Positions 46,000 through 55,304 of a stretch of 64,000 nucleotides of DNA are shown here, piece after piece (position 1 is the first letter of the stretch; every line of letters begins with the position of its first letter). The notes beneath the pieces were generated by a model. That model was not told the DNA's origin and ran no database searches. It worked only from the letters and a program-made list of their open reading frames with translations. The translations under genes and the position numbers were made by a program. This DNA is from JALHVH01 sp963773685 (GTDB taxonomy: Bacteria > Acidobacteriota > Aminicenantia > Aminicenantales > Saccharicenantaceae): assembly GCA_963773685.1 (NCBI GenBank), contig CAVZBY010000011.1, positions 372,001-436,000 on the forward strand, written 5' to 3'.

Positions 46000-46873
46000 A
46001 TGAGCATCCTCGTCAATGAACAGACGCGGGTCGCGGTCCAGGGGATCACCGGGCGCGGAAGGAACGTTCCACGCCGAGCGCATGCTGGAATACGGCACGA
46101 AGATCGTGGCCGGCGTCACGCCCGGCAAGGGCGGCACGAAACACCTGGGCGTGCCCGTCTTCAACACGGTCGCCGAGGCCGTCGCCGCCGAAGGCGCGAA
46201 CGCCTCGGCCATCTTCGTCCCCCCGTTCGGCGCCGCCGACGCCGTCATGGAAGCGGCCGACTCCGGCATCGGCGTCGTCGTCTGCATCACCGAGGGCATC
46301 CCGACCTTCGACATGATCAAGGTCAAGGCGTTCCTCAAGAACCGTCCCGCCGTCGCTCATCGGGCCCAACACGCCGGGCATCATCTCGCCCGGCAAGTGC
46401 AAGATCGGCATCATGCCCGGGCACATCTGCAGGCCCGGGTACGATCGGCATCATCTCCCGCTCGGGGACGCTGACCTACGAGGCCATCCAGCAGGTGACC
46501 GGTCTCGGGTACGGACAATCCACGGCCGTCGGCCAGGGAGGCGATCCCATCGTCGGGCTGAAGTTCGTCGACTTCCTCGAGCTCTTCGGGAAGGACCCGG
46601 AGACCGAAGCGGTCATCCTCATCGGCGAGATCGGCGGCACGGCCGAGGAGGAGGCGGCGGCCCTCATCGGCCGCGGATTACCCGAAGCCCGTGGTCGGGT
46701 TCATCGCCGGACAGACCGCGCCTCCCGGGCGCCGGATGGGCCACGCCGGCGCCATCATCGCCGGAGGCAAGGGCACGGCCGCCGAGAAGATGGATGCGCT
46801 CCGGAAGGCCGGCGTCCACGTCGCCGTCAGCCCGGCCGACATCGGCGAGACCCTGAAGCAGGCTCTTCTGTAG
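46000..46873 (+). CDS. sucD: Succinyl-CoA synthetase alpha subunit (four frame breaks)
   Basis: CoA-binding subunit carrying the phosphohistidine. MSILVNEQTRVAVQG, YGTKIVAGVTPGKGG, CITEGIPTFDMIK, IGPNTPG, SRSGTLTYEA and RMGHAGAIIAGGKGTA with the active His are visible; repaired length about 289. Single surplus bases near 46050, 46352, 46440 and 46677. It begins 3 bases after sucC. The TAG stop lies at the edge of a palindromic repeat. Confidence 0.94.
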
Positions 46874-46955
46874 CCGCGGGCTTCAGGCTTTGCAGTAGCC
46901 GAAGGCTATAGCCCGCGCTCTCAGATCCTATGCGCAGCCTAAAGGCTGCGGCTAC
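46871..46955. repeat. REP-like palindromic repeat abutting the sucD stop
   Basis: TAGCCGCGGGCTTCAGGC starts with the sucD stop codon; GTAGCCGAAGGCTATAGCC and GCAGCCTAAAGGCTGCGGCTAC follow. The last contains the perfect hairpin GCAGCCT-AA-AGGCTGC and closes with GGCTAC, inverse of the opening GTAGCC. It matches the repeat at 60367-60426. Could act as an mRNA 3' end stabiliser or weak terminator for the TCA operon. Confidence 0.75.
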
Positions 46956-46997
46956 ATCCCAAGCCATGGACAATACGGAACGACCGGTATATCCTGT

Positions 46998-48675
46998 TTA
47001 TTTTCTATGCGATAGATGGAGAAGATCCGCGCCCTTCCGGGCACTAGCCCGTACTTCCGAGTACCGGATGAGGCCGTAGGCCGATTGGGGCTCGAGCAGG
47101 CTCGGGATGAGATTGGCCGCGGCCTGAACGCAATCGACATAATAATCGCCCTTCCGGACGATCGTCGTCGTCGGCTTCCGAGCGATCATCGATGGTCTCG
47201 GGAGGCAGGTAATCTTCCTTCGCGGGCACCAGGTCCGTGATCTCATAGGCGGCGACCTCGATGGTCGCGTCCTTCGCGAAGACCTCGACCGCGATGCCGT
47301 GGTCGAGGAGCGTCCTGACGACGTCCGCGCTTGGCGGCCGGGATCAGGTATCCGGCCGGGCGCGGGACGCTCAGCGTCGGCGCCACGTTCGGGAACCAGT
47401 GCTTGACGACCTCGGTCACGACCCTGCGTCCTTCCGGCGCGTCGGCGGGACCGAGGTCCGTCTCGAGGACCTCGTCCCCCGCTTTCTTGGCGGTCTTCAG
47501 GATTCCGAGGACCTCGGAATCTTCGGGATCGAACCGCTTGATGACAAGCTCGGGAGACCTTCGGGTCACGGACATATTCCATGCGCAGGTGAACGGGGTC
47601 CGCCGCGTCACGCGCCGCCGCTTTCTCCATAAGCTCCTGGCGCGCGCACGCGACGATCCTCAGGACCTCATCCGCATGGGCCGCCACCGATGACGCGAAC
47701 GCCCGGATGCCGGCGTACTGCCACCCGCTCCGATCCTCGAGGGTCGCGATATCATGCCGGGAGGCTCCTTCCTGGATGAAGGACAGGCTCTCGTAGATGC
47801 CCGGGCCGTTCCTGCCGTCGTTGAGGTCGGTCGTGCTGTACCGCTTCATTTTCTCCACCGGCCCCCGGTCCTCGCTCTCGAGCCCCTTCGCCCCGCTCGA
47901 CGTGTCCACGCCCAGGTCCTCGGTGATGAGGTACTCATGGAAGGCGACCCGCTTCCGGGCCAGCTCCTTCGCGACATCGGCCAGGATGACGGCTCTGGAG
48001 AACTCCTGGATCGCCGGGGCGATGTTGACGTTCGAAACGCAGCCGATGGATACGCGGTAGTAGTCGTCGCCCTTCTCATGGACGTCCATGGTCACGTCGG
48101 GCGACCAATCCCGATAGACGCGGTGGAGGATGCGGACGCTCGCGGATTCGAGCTTGACGTGGTCCCGGTTGAGGTCGAGGCCGTCCTCGTTCCTCCGGAC
48201 GTTGAAATGGTTGCCGTACGGATTGGACTGGGGAACGACGAGGACGTTCATCGAGCCGAGAAGAGGCTTGAGGTCCCCGAAGGCGAGGTCCCGGACCAGC
48301 CGGAGCGCCGCTTCCTTGGCCGACTGCTCGTTGCCGTGCTGGGACGCCGTCAGGAGGAGCGTGGGCTTGGACCGGTCGAGCGCCGCGGGCTCGGCCGCCC
48401 CGTTCGAGGTCAGGATGCAGAGGAAGATGTCGCGGCCGGCGTAGGCCTCCACGTCCTTCGTCCGCCCGACGACGCGGACGGCGAGCTCGGGCGCCGCGGC
48501 GTCCGCAAGGCTGAGGAACAGGGCGATATCCTCGTTCTGGGTATAGGCTTTGTAGCCGGCGGCCTCTCCCGGCGTCGCCGGGGCCTGGGCCCGAGCCGAC
48601 GCGGTCAGGACCAGGATCGCGAGAGGCAGGACGGCGCCGCGCGAGCCGCTCGAGGGGAATTCTTTTGAATGACAT
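46998..48675 (-). CDS. Secreted M14-type zinc carboxypeptidase (four frameshifts)
   Basis: Predicted secreted metallocarboxypeptidase of about 557 residues. AGGAGG nine bases before the ATG fixes the start, giving signal peptide MSFKRIPLERLAGAVLPLAI through ASARA. The zinc motif is ASQHGNEQ (HxxE) with the third ligand likely the His of MDVHEKGDD; NPYGNHFNVRRNEDGLDLNRD is the substrate-binding Arg region. Breaks near 48640, 47553, 47330 and 47188 are single surplus bases. The C-terminal region (about 200 aa) beyond the catalytic core is not recognised. Confidence 0.83.
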
Positions 48676-48706
48676 CTTTCGGGACCTCCTTCCTAGAGTC
48701 TCGCGT

Positions 48707-48736
48707 ATCATAAACCCCGCCGCGAAATCCTGTCAA
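48707..48736 (-). promoter_or_regulatory. Promoter for the M14 peptidase gene
   Basis: On the minus strand a perfect TTGACA (48731-48736) and TATGAT (48707-48712) with an 18-base spacer. It is divergent from, and about 20 bases away from, the MFS -10 box. Confidence 0.75.
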
Positions 48737-48753
48737 ACGGACCGCCCTTCCGA

Positions 48754-48759
48754 TATAAT
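48754..48759 (+). promoter_or_regulatory. -10 element of an apparently leaderless promoter (MFS gene)
   Basis: A perfect TATAAT ends eight bases before the ATG of the MFS gene. No good -35 element and no Shine-Dalgarno sequence are seen. Transcription would start at or next to the ATG, giving a leaderless message. Confidence 0.55.
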
Positions 48760-48767
48760 GGTTGTCC

Positions 48768-49946
48768 ATGAAAGATCAGGAGCGCGAAACCCGAAAGACC
48801 GTCCGGACCTTCGCCCTCGCTTCCTTTCTCAACGACATGGGCTCGGACATCATCTATCCCATCTGGCCGCTCTTCGTGACCCAGGTCCTCAAGGCGAACA
48901 TGGCCGCCCTGGGCTTCCTCGACGGACTGGGAGAGGCCCTTGTCTCGCTGTCCCAGGCCTTGTCCGGCTATTTCTCGGACAGGCTCCGGAAACGCAAGAT
49001 CTTCATCTGGATCGGCTATCTCTGCGGCGGTCTTTCACGCCTGGGCTACGCCATCTCGACCGTGTGGCCGCACCTCATCCCCTTCCGCATCCTCGACCGG
49101 GCGGGCAAGATCCGGAGCGCCCCCCGCGACGCCATCATCGCCGACCTGTCGACGGACGCCAACCGGGGGCATCACTTCGGGATCATGCGGGCCATGGACA
49201 ACGGCGGAGCGGTCGTCGGGATCCTCATCTGCATCGGCCTCGTGAACATCATCGGCTACAGGGCGCTTTTTGCCCTGGCCGCCATTCCCGGGCTGGCGGC
49301 CAGCCTCCTCGTCCTGACAGCGATCAAGGAACGGAAGGCCGAGGGGATCAAGGTCTACAAGGGAATGTCCCTGAGGGACGTCGGGCCGAATCTCAGGCTT
49401 TATATGGTCCTGAACGCCGTCTTCGCGCTGGGGGCCTTCACCTATTCGTTCCTTCTCATCTACGCCCGGAAATTCGGCTTCGCCGTCGCGTTCGTGCCCG
49501 TCCTCTACCTCATCTACAGCTTCTCGGCGTCGATGCTCTCGATCCCGTTCGGGCGTCTCTCCGACCGGATCGGCCGCAAGCCCGTCCTGTTCATGGCTTA
49601 CGCGCTGTGGGCGACCGTCTGCCTGGGCATTCTATTCGCCCGGAGCCACGCGCTCATCGTCCTCGTTTTCGTCCTCTACGGCGTCCACAAGGCCGCCCTC
49701 GATCCCGTCCAGAGGACGCTGGTCTGCGAGCTCTCCCCCCTCTCGTTCCGGGCCAGCTGTCTCGGCGGCTTCCAGATGGTCATAGGCCTTTGCGCCCTGC
49801 CCGCCTCGCTCATCGCCGGGGTGCTTTGGGAATCGTTCGGGACGCACGCCCCGTTCTATTTCTCTCTCGGGCTCACGCTCGTCGCCGGGATCCTGCTGAT
49901 ATTCGTCAAGGAAAAGAACGGGGCCGGGGAAAGCTGCGCGGCCTAG
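48768..49946 (+). CDS. Major facilitator superfamily transporter
   Basis: A 392-residue carrier with about 12 hydrophobic segments. The cytoplasmic loop GYFSDRLRKRKIFIWIGY matches the MFS motif A region, and its repeat GRLSDRIGRKPVLFMAY is in the second half. Substrate is not inferable; the set resembles the efflux/metabolite group. Start ATG (MKDQERETRK) is chosen by its position after the -10 box; a TTG two codons upstream is possible. Intact, unlike neighbours to the left. Confidence 0.88.
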   Translation: MKDQERETRKTVRTFALASFLNDMGSDIIYPIWPLFVTQVLKANMAALGFLDGLGEALVSLSQALSGYFSDRLRKRKIFIWIGYLCGGLSRLGYAISTVWPHLIPFRILDRAGKIRSAPRDAIIADLSTDANRGHHFGIMRAMDNGGAVVGILICIGLVNIIGYRALFALAAIPGLAASLLVLTAIKERKAEGIKVYKGMSLRDVGPNLRLYMVLNAVFALGAFTYSFLLIYARKFGFAVAFVPVLYLIYSFSASMLSIPFGRLSDRIGRKPVLFMAYALWATVCLGILFARSHALIVLVFVLYGVHKAALDPVQRTLVCELSPLSFRASCLGGFQMVIGLCALPASLIAGVLWESFGTHAPFYFSLGLTLVAGILLIFVKEKNGAGESCAA

Positions 49947-50001
49947 TCCATTTCCAGGCGCAATACCGCGACTAAGATGTACCCTCGCGGCTCTCTGGAA
50001 T

Positions 50002-50323
50002 CCCCCCTTTTTTCTAAAGGTTCTTCTCCCATCTCCCGGGCCCCATCCCGGCGGATATCCGGATATGCGCGTTTCTTTTTGTGCCTTCTTATCAATGGCG
50101 CAGGGGTGATGCCTGGAGGAGGTCGTCTGAGGGCGGAGCGGGCACGGATCCCCGTACCGACAGGACGGGGAGAGCGAAGCCCGAAGCGAAAGCGATTTGG
50201 CGCGCCGGGACAAATCGCGGCCGACGGAAGGCGCACCCCGAGCCGAGAATTCCTCCAGGCACAAAAAGAAACGCGACATACGGTTTCCCGGAGTTGGGAG
50301 AAGAACCTTTAAGGAAAGGGGGG
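50002..50323. repeat. MITE-like element B with about 36-base terminal inverted repeats
   Basis: The 388-base gap between two convergent genes is mostly this element. Left end 50002-50040 (CCCCCCTTT, then AAAGGTTCTTCTCCCA) and right end 50287-50323 are near-perfect inverted copies. An inner pair with core CGTTTCTTTTTGTGCC (about 50069) and GGCACAAAAAGAAACG (about 50259) nests inside. The 50206-50270 segment matches 15320-15378 of element A in inverted orientation. No coding capacity; it can fold into one long hairpin. Confidence 0.75.
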
Positions 50324-50334
50324 CGCGGGGGGAT

Positions 50335-51216
50335 TTAATCGCAGGACGGCTCGTCGGGCCCGCCGGGTTTCTGCGCCGAAATGAACATCCAGGCCGACGT
50401 ATAGATCACCGCGACGAGGACCACCCATTTGATGACGGTCAGCGGAAGGGCCCGCACGACCCAGGCCGCGAGGAATACGCCCAGGACGCCGGCGGCGGCC
50501 AGGCCGAGCGCGGCCTTCCTGTCGTAGGCGTCTTCCTTGACGAACCGGGCGCTCCCCGCCGCCATCAGCATGGCCGTCGCGGTCATCATGATCGGGAACG
50601 CCGTCCGCGGATGCATCCCCAGCGCGTAAACGATGGCCATGCACGGCGCGTAGAATCCGACGCCGATCGTCTGCAGGGCGCCGAAAGCGAAGCTCAGGAC
50701 GGCGGCCAGGCCGAGCTTCCAGCCAGCGAGCCCGATCGCCTCGCCGCCCATCGGCCACCATCGGAGAAGCCCGCCGAGCATCGTGACGGCGACGACCCCG
50801 AGCCCGAATCCCATCCCGAGCTGGATGCGGCGCCGGGACATCCGCGCCACGACGCCGGCCCCGAGGACGGACCCGGCCGGGGCCGCGAGCGACATGGAAA
50901 CGAGCGTCAGCGGCTCGACCGGGACGGCCGACATGAAGATCAAGGCTTCGGCGACCGTCGGGAACGTGTTGCCGACGTTCATCGTGCCGGGGATGATCCG
51001 GTCGTCGACGAGTCGGAAGAGCTTGAATACGGCGGTCTGCTGGGCGAAGCTCCCGATGCCCAGGGTATCCAGGAAGTTGGTGACGAACCCCGTGGCCCCG
51101 AACGCCGCCCAGGGCTTGGCCGAGAAGCATTTTCTTTTCCGGAAAGCGTCCGAAAGGAAATAGGCGCCGAACAGCGCGGTCATCACGGACAGCAGGGTCT
51201 TCAGGACGACGACCAT
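50335..51216 (-). CDS. TauE/SafE family permease
   Basis: A 293-residue inner-membrane protein with about eight transmembrane segments, of the TauE/SafE (formerly DUF81) anion exporter family. ATGFVTNFLDTLGIGSFA near residue 40 and the second-half repeat GALQTIGVGFYAPCMAI are the family's duplicated motifs. Substrate is probably a small sulfonate or other anion, but no pathway genes adjoin. It has its own promoter. Confidence 0.85.
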   Translation of the reverse strand: MVVVLKTLLSVMTALFGAYFLSDAFRKRKCFSAKPWAAFGATGFVTNFLDTLGIGSFAQQTAVFKLFRLVDDRIIPGTMNVGNTFPTVAEALIFMSAVPVEPLTLVSMSLAAPAGSVLGAGVVARMSRRRIQLGMGFGLGVVAVTMLGGLLRWWPMGGEAIGLAGWKLGLAAVLSFAFGALQTIGVGFYAPCMAIVYALGMHPRTAFPIMMTATAMLMAAGSARFVKEDAYDRKAALGLAAAGVLGVFLAAWVVRALPLTVIKWVVLVAVIYTSAWMFISAQKPGGPDEPSCD

Positions 51217-51251
51217 AAGGAGCGAGCCTCCATCAAAGAGATCAGCCGACC

Positions 51252-51280
51252 ATCGTAGGTCAATTGCCCGACAGGGTCAA
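51252..51280 (-). promoter_or_regulatory. Promoter for the TauE/SafE gene
   Basis: On the minus strand TTGACC (51275-51280) and TACGAT (51252-51257) with a 17-base spacer, 36 bases before the start. Confidence 0.55.
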
Positions 51281-51309
51281 GCCCCCGGACGCCCGACGCC
51301 GCATCAGGC

Positions 51310-51338
51310 TTGACATCCGGTCGCGGGGGACTTATCAT
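51310..51338 (+). promoter_or_regulatory. Promoter for the serine hydrolase gene
   Basis: A perfect TTGACA (51310-51315) and TATCAT (51333-51338) with a 17-base spacer, 34 bases before the ATG. Confidence 0.75.
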
Positions 51339-51372
51339 CCGCAACCGATTTTCCCGATCGAAGGAGATATCG

Positions 51373-53064
51373 ATGAAAAAGTTCGCCGGGGTCCTCCTCT
51401 CCCTCTCTCTGTTTCTGGGCACGATCGCCATCCGGCCGATGTTTGCCGTCGGGCAGGCAACGGCCCCGGAATCCGTCGAATCCCGAGTGGACAAGCTCTT
51501 TGCCGAATGGGACAAGTGGGACTCGCCCGGGGCGTCCATCGCGGTGCTCAAAGACGGCGCCGTCGTCTTCAAGAAGGGCTACGGGAGCGCCCAGCTCGAA
51601 TACGATATCCCGATCACCCCGGCGACCATTTTCCACGTGGCCTCGGTCTCCAAGGAGTTCACGGCCTTCGCGGTCGCGATGCTCGCCGAACAGGGGAAGC
51701 TTGCCTGGGACGACGACGTCCGGAAATACATCCCGGAAGTCCCCGATTTCGGGAAGACGATCACCCTCCGCCACCTCGTCCATCATACGAGCGGCCTGCG
51801 CGACCAGTGGGAGCTCCTGGCCATGGCCGGCTGGCGGCAGGACGACGTCATCACCCGCGAGCACATCCTGAAGATGGTCGCCCGCCAGCGGAATCTGAAC
51901 TTCGCCCCCGGGGATGAATATCTGTACTGCAACACGGGATTCACCCTCCTGGCGGAGGTGGTCGCCCGGGTGACGGGCCAGACCTTTGCGAAATGGACGG
52001 AGGAGAACATCTTCAAGCCGCTCGGCATGTCCAACACGCATTTCCACGACGACCACGAGATGATCGTCAGGAACATGGCCTACTCGTACAGCCCCGGGGA
52101 AGGCGGCGGCTTCAAGAAGAGCATCCTGAGCTTCGCCAACGTCGGGGCGACCAGCCTCTTCACCACGGTCGAGGACCTGAGCCGCTGGATACAGAATTTC
52201 TTCGATGCCCGGGTCGGCGGACCGGATGTCCTCCGGCAGGTGCAGGAACCGGGGGTCCTCAACAACGGCAAGAAGATCGATTACGCCTTCGGCCTGGTCG
52301 TCGGGGAGCACAAAGGCCTCAAGACCGTCGGCCACGGCGGTTCGGACGCGGGTTACCGTTCGAGCGTCGTCTGGTTCCCCGAGCAGAGGCTCGGCGTGGC
52401 GGTCCTGTGCAACCTGGGCTCAACGAACCCCGGCGCCCTCTCTCTGAAGGCGGCCGACCTCTACCTCGACGAGGCCGCCGCGCCGGGAGCCGCCGGGCCC
52501 GCCGCGGCCGCGGAGCCCGTCCGGGTCCCGCGGCCCGTCCTGGAATCCTACGTCGGAAAATACCAGCTCACCGACGGCCCGGTCGTGGGCATCATCCGCG
52601 AGGGGGCGAGCCTCGCGGCCGAGATCGCCGGAGTGCCGAAGCTCGAGCTCGTCGCCGAGTCCGAGCGGACGTTCCGGCTGAAGGCCGTCGACGCTCTCCT
52701 GACGTTCGAGAAGGACAAGTCGGGCAAGATCTCCCGGTTCGTCTTCAGCCAGGGGGGAGAGACGACGTCCGCCGAGAGGCTCGCCCCGCCCGTGCTGTCG
52801 GGCGAGGCGCTGGAGGGCTACGCCGGGACCTACTCGAGCCCCGAGCTGGCCACGGCCTATACGCTCGAGGTCAGGGACGGGACGCTCGTGGCCCGTCACC
52901 CGAGGAACGAGGATGCGGTCCTCTCCCCGACCGAGGCGGATGGATTCTCGGGGGACAAGTGGTACTTCGGGAAGGTCCGCTTCACCCGGGACGCGGACGG
53001 CAGTCTGACAGGCTTCCTTCTATCCGGGGGCCGGGTGCGGAACCTGAGGTTCGTCAAGGACTGA
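51373..53064 (+). CDS. Secreted beta-lactamase-related serine hydrolase
   Basis: A 563-residue class C beta-lactamase/DD-peptidase-like (S12) hydrolase. A signal peptide covers about residues 1-26. Active-site motifs are SVSK in VASVSKEFTAF, YCN in YLYCNTGF and HGGSDAGYRS in place of KTG. A two-part C-terminal lipocalin-like region follows (VGKYQLTDGPV, YAGTYSSPELAT). Substrates may be D-amino-acid peptides or esters. AAGGAGATATCG precedes the start. A second member of the family is at 60456-61848. Confidence 0.88.
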   Translation: MKKFAGVLLSLSLFLGTIAIRPMFAVGQATAPESVESRVDKLFAEWDKWDSPGASIAVLKDGAVVFKKGYGSAQLEYDIPITPATIFHVASVSKEFTAFAVAMLAEQGKLAWDDDVRKYIPEVPDFGKTITLRHLVHHTSGLRDQWELLAMAGWRQDDVITREHILKMVARQRNLNFAPGDEYLYCNTGFTLLAEVVARVTGQTFAKWTEENIFKPLGMSNTHFHDDHEMIVRNMAYSYSPGEGGGFKKSILSFANVGATSLFTTVEDLSRWIQNFFDARVGGPDVLRQVQEPGVLNNGKKIDYAFGLVVGEHKGLKTVGHGGSDAGYRSSVVWFPEQRLGVAVLCNLGSTNPGALSLKAADLYLDEAAAPGAAGPAAAAEPVRVPRPVLESYVGKYQLTDGPVVGIIREGASLAAEIAGVPKLELVAESERTFRLKAVDALLTFEKDKSGKISRFVFSQGGETTSAERLAPPVLSGEALEGYAGTYSSPELATAYTLEVRDGTLVARHPRNEDAVLSPTEADGFSGDKWYFGKVRFTRDADGSLTGFLLSGGRVRNLRFVKD

Positions 53065-53088
53065 GCGGCCCGGGGGCCGCCCCGTCCC

Positions 53089-55185
53089 TCAGTCCTCTTC
53101 TTCGGGCCTGACCCGGCCTTCCTTGACCGCGTCGGCGATGATCTTCTGCTGGATGTGGCTGGGCGCTTCCTCGTAGTGCGAGAACTCCATCATGAACGAG
53201 CCGCGGCCGCCCGTGATGGAGGTCAGGGTGGGCTCGAAGTCGAGCATCTCCGACATCGGGACGACGGCCTTGAGGACGCGCATCGTCCCCTTCGTCTCCA
53301 TGCCCTGGACCTTGCCCCGGCGGCCGTTGAGGTTGCCCATGATGTCGCCCATGTAGGCCTCGGGGGTATAGACCTCGACGTTCATGACCGGCTCGAGGAT
53401 GGTCGGCTTGGCTTCCTTCATGGCCTTCTTGAAGGCCTTGGACGCGGCGATCTTGAAGGCGATGTCCGACGAGTCGACGTCGTGGTAGGACCCGTCGTAG
53501 AGGATGACCTTGAAATCGACGACCGGATAGCCGGCCAGGACGCCCTTCTTCCGGGAGTCCAGCATGCCCTTCTCGACCGAGGGGATGAAGTTCCGGGGGA
53601 TGGCCCCGCCGAAGATCTTGTCCTCGAACTCGAAGTCCTTGCCGCGGGGCAGGGGCTCCATCTTGATCCAGACGTCGCCGAACTGGCCCCGGCCGCCCGT
53701 CTGCTTCTTGTGACGGCCCTTGACGTCCGCCCGGCCCTTGATGGTCTCCTTGTAGGAGATCTTGGGCGGCTTGAGGTCGACGTCGACGTTGAAGCGCTTC
53801 TTCAGCTTGTCGGTGATGATGCGGACGTGGAGCTCGCCGTTCCCCGAGATGAGGAGCTGGTTGGTGTCGGGGTCGCGCTCGAACCGCACGGTGGGGTCCT
53901 CGTCCGTGATCCGGTGCGAGGCCTGGGAGATCTTGTCCTCGTCGGCCCGGGTCTTGGGCTCGATGGCGAAGGAGATCGAAGGCTCGGGGAACTTGATGGT
54001 CGGGATGACGATCCCGGCGCCCTTGGCGCAGAGCGTGTCGCCGGTGGCCGTCACCTTCAGCTTGGCGGTGGCCACGATGTCGCCCGCCTTGCCCTGCCCG
54101 GCCGGGACCTGTTCCTTCCCCTGGGGGAAGAAGAGCCCGCCGAGCTTCTCGTCGGTGTCCCGGGTCGTGTTCGAGACGGTCGCGTCGGGGTTGACGGTTC
54201 CCGACAGGACGCGCATCAGGGAGATGCGGCCCGTGTACGGGTCGGAGATCGTCTTGAAGACCAGGGCGGCGAACGGGGCGTCCGGGGCCGGCTTGAGCTT
54301 GCCCTCCTTGCCGTTGATGGTGACGGTCGTCTCTCCCCGATCGACGGGGGACGGCATGAAGGCCGTGACGCCGTCGAGGAGGGCCTGGGCGCCGATGTTG
54401 AGCAGGGCCGAGGTCGCGAAAACGGGGAAGAGCTGGCGGCCGAGAATGGCCTTCTTGAGGCCGTCGCGGACCTCCTCGGGCGTCAGCTCGCCCTTCTCGA
54501 GGTACTTTTCCATGAGCTTCTCGTCGCTCTCGGCGATCATCTCGACGAGCTCCTTGGACCTCCGGACGGCCTCGTCCTTGAGGTTCGCGGGGATCTCCTG
54601 CTCGGCGAACTTCCCGCTCTCGTCCTTCTCGTAGGCATAGGCCTTGAGGCCGACGAGGTCGATGACGCCGGCGAAGCTCTTTTCCTCGCCGATGGGCATC
54701 TGGACGGGGATGGCCTGGCGGCCGAAGAACTGGCGGACCGATTCGAGGGCCCGGCCGAAGCTCGCGTTCTCGCGGTCCATCTTGTTGACGACGACGAGCC
54801 GGGGCAGGTCGGCTTCTTCGATCATCTCCCAGACCTTCTCGGTCCCGACCTCGACGCCGTAGACCGAGTCGACGAGGACGGCGGCGGCGTCCACGGCCCG
54901 GAGGGCGGCCCGCGTGTCCCAGAGGAAATTGCTGTATCCCGGGGTGTCCAGGATGTTGATCTTGTGGTCCCTGTGCTCGACCGAGCAGGCGGCCGCGCTG
55001 ATCGAGATCTTGCGGTCGATCTCCTCGGGCTCGAAGTCCGTGACCGTGTTCCCCTTGTCCACCTTGGTCAGGCGGGACGTCACGCCGCCGTTGAAGAGGA
55101 TGGCCGCGGCCAGGGAGGTCTTCCCCGACGACCCGTGCCCGACGAGGGCGATGTTCCTGATCCTGTCCGTCGCGTAATCTTTCAT
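53089..55185 (-). CDS. Elongation factor G-like GTPase (EF-G2 type)
   Basis: A 698-residue five-domain EF-G paralogue. G1 is GHGSSGKTS (residues 16-24) instead of AHIDAGKTT, and G3 is DTPGY, with Tyr where canonical EF-G has the catalytic His. G4 NKMD is kept. Domain IV (TGGRGQFGDVWIKMEP) and domain V (EPVMNVEVYTPEAYMGDIMGNLNGRRG) are typical. These traits match the FusA2-like group, not the housekeeping factor. GGAGG lies seven bases before the chosen ATG; a TTG two codons upstream is too close to it. Its precise role is unclear. Confidence 0.88.
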   Translation of the reverse strand: MKDYATDRIRNIALVGHGSSGKTSLAAAILFNGGVTSRLTKVDKGNTVTDFEPEEIDRKISISAAACSVEHRDHKINILDTPGYSNFLWDTRAALRAVDAAAVLVDSVYGVEVGTEKVWEMIEEADLPRLVVVNKMDRENASFGRALESVRQFFGRQAIPVQMPIGEEKSFAGVIDLVGLKAYAYEKDESGKFAEQEIPANLKDEAVRRSKELVEMIAESDEKLMEKYLEKGELTPEEVRDGLKKAILGRQLFPVFATSALLNIGAQALLDGVTAFMPSPVDRGETTVTINGKEGKLKPAPDAPFAALVFKTISDPYTGRISLMRVLSGTVNPDATVSNTTRDTDEKLGGLFFPQGKEQVPAGQGKAGDIVATAKLKVTATGDTLCAKGAGIVIPTIKFPEPSISFAIEPKTRADEDKISQASHRITDEDPTVRFERDPDTNQLLISGNGELHVRIITDKLKKRFNVDVDLKPPKISYKETIKGRADVKGRHKKQTGGRGQFGDVWIKMEPLPRGKDFEFEDKIFGGAIPRNFIPSVEKGMLDSRKKGVLAGYPVVDFKVILYDGSYHDVDSSDIAFKIAASKAFKKAMKEAKPTILEPVMNVEVYTPEAYMGDIMGNLNGRRGKVQGMETKGTMRVLKAVVPMSEMLDFEPTLTSITGGRGSFMMEFSHYEEAPSHIQQKIIADAVKEGRVRPEEED

Positions 55186-55253
55186 CAGCAAGCCTCCATG
55201 GGTCGAGTGTCGCTGTCCGCCAAGGAACCGGGTCGCTTGGAGAAAAAGAAGAT

Positions 55254-55282
55254 ATGATAATGAATTTCGGGGAATTCCTCAA
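55254..55282 (-). promoter_or_regulatory. Promoter for the EF-G-like gene
   Basis: On the minus strand TTGAGG (55277-55282) and TATCAT (55254-55259) with a 17-base spacer, 69 bases before the start. It lies just after the rluD stop. Confidence 0.6.
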
Positions 55283-55304
55283 GTCCTCATTGTCGGAGGC
55301 GGGC

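Noticed and set aside
53066..53081. Terminator hairpin GCGGCCC-GG-GGGCCGC between two convergent genes
   Set aside because: The stem is perfect but short-looped and has no T run on either strand, so termination cannot be claimed.
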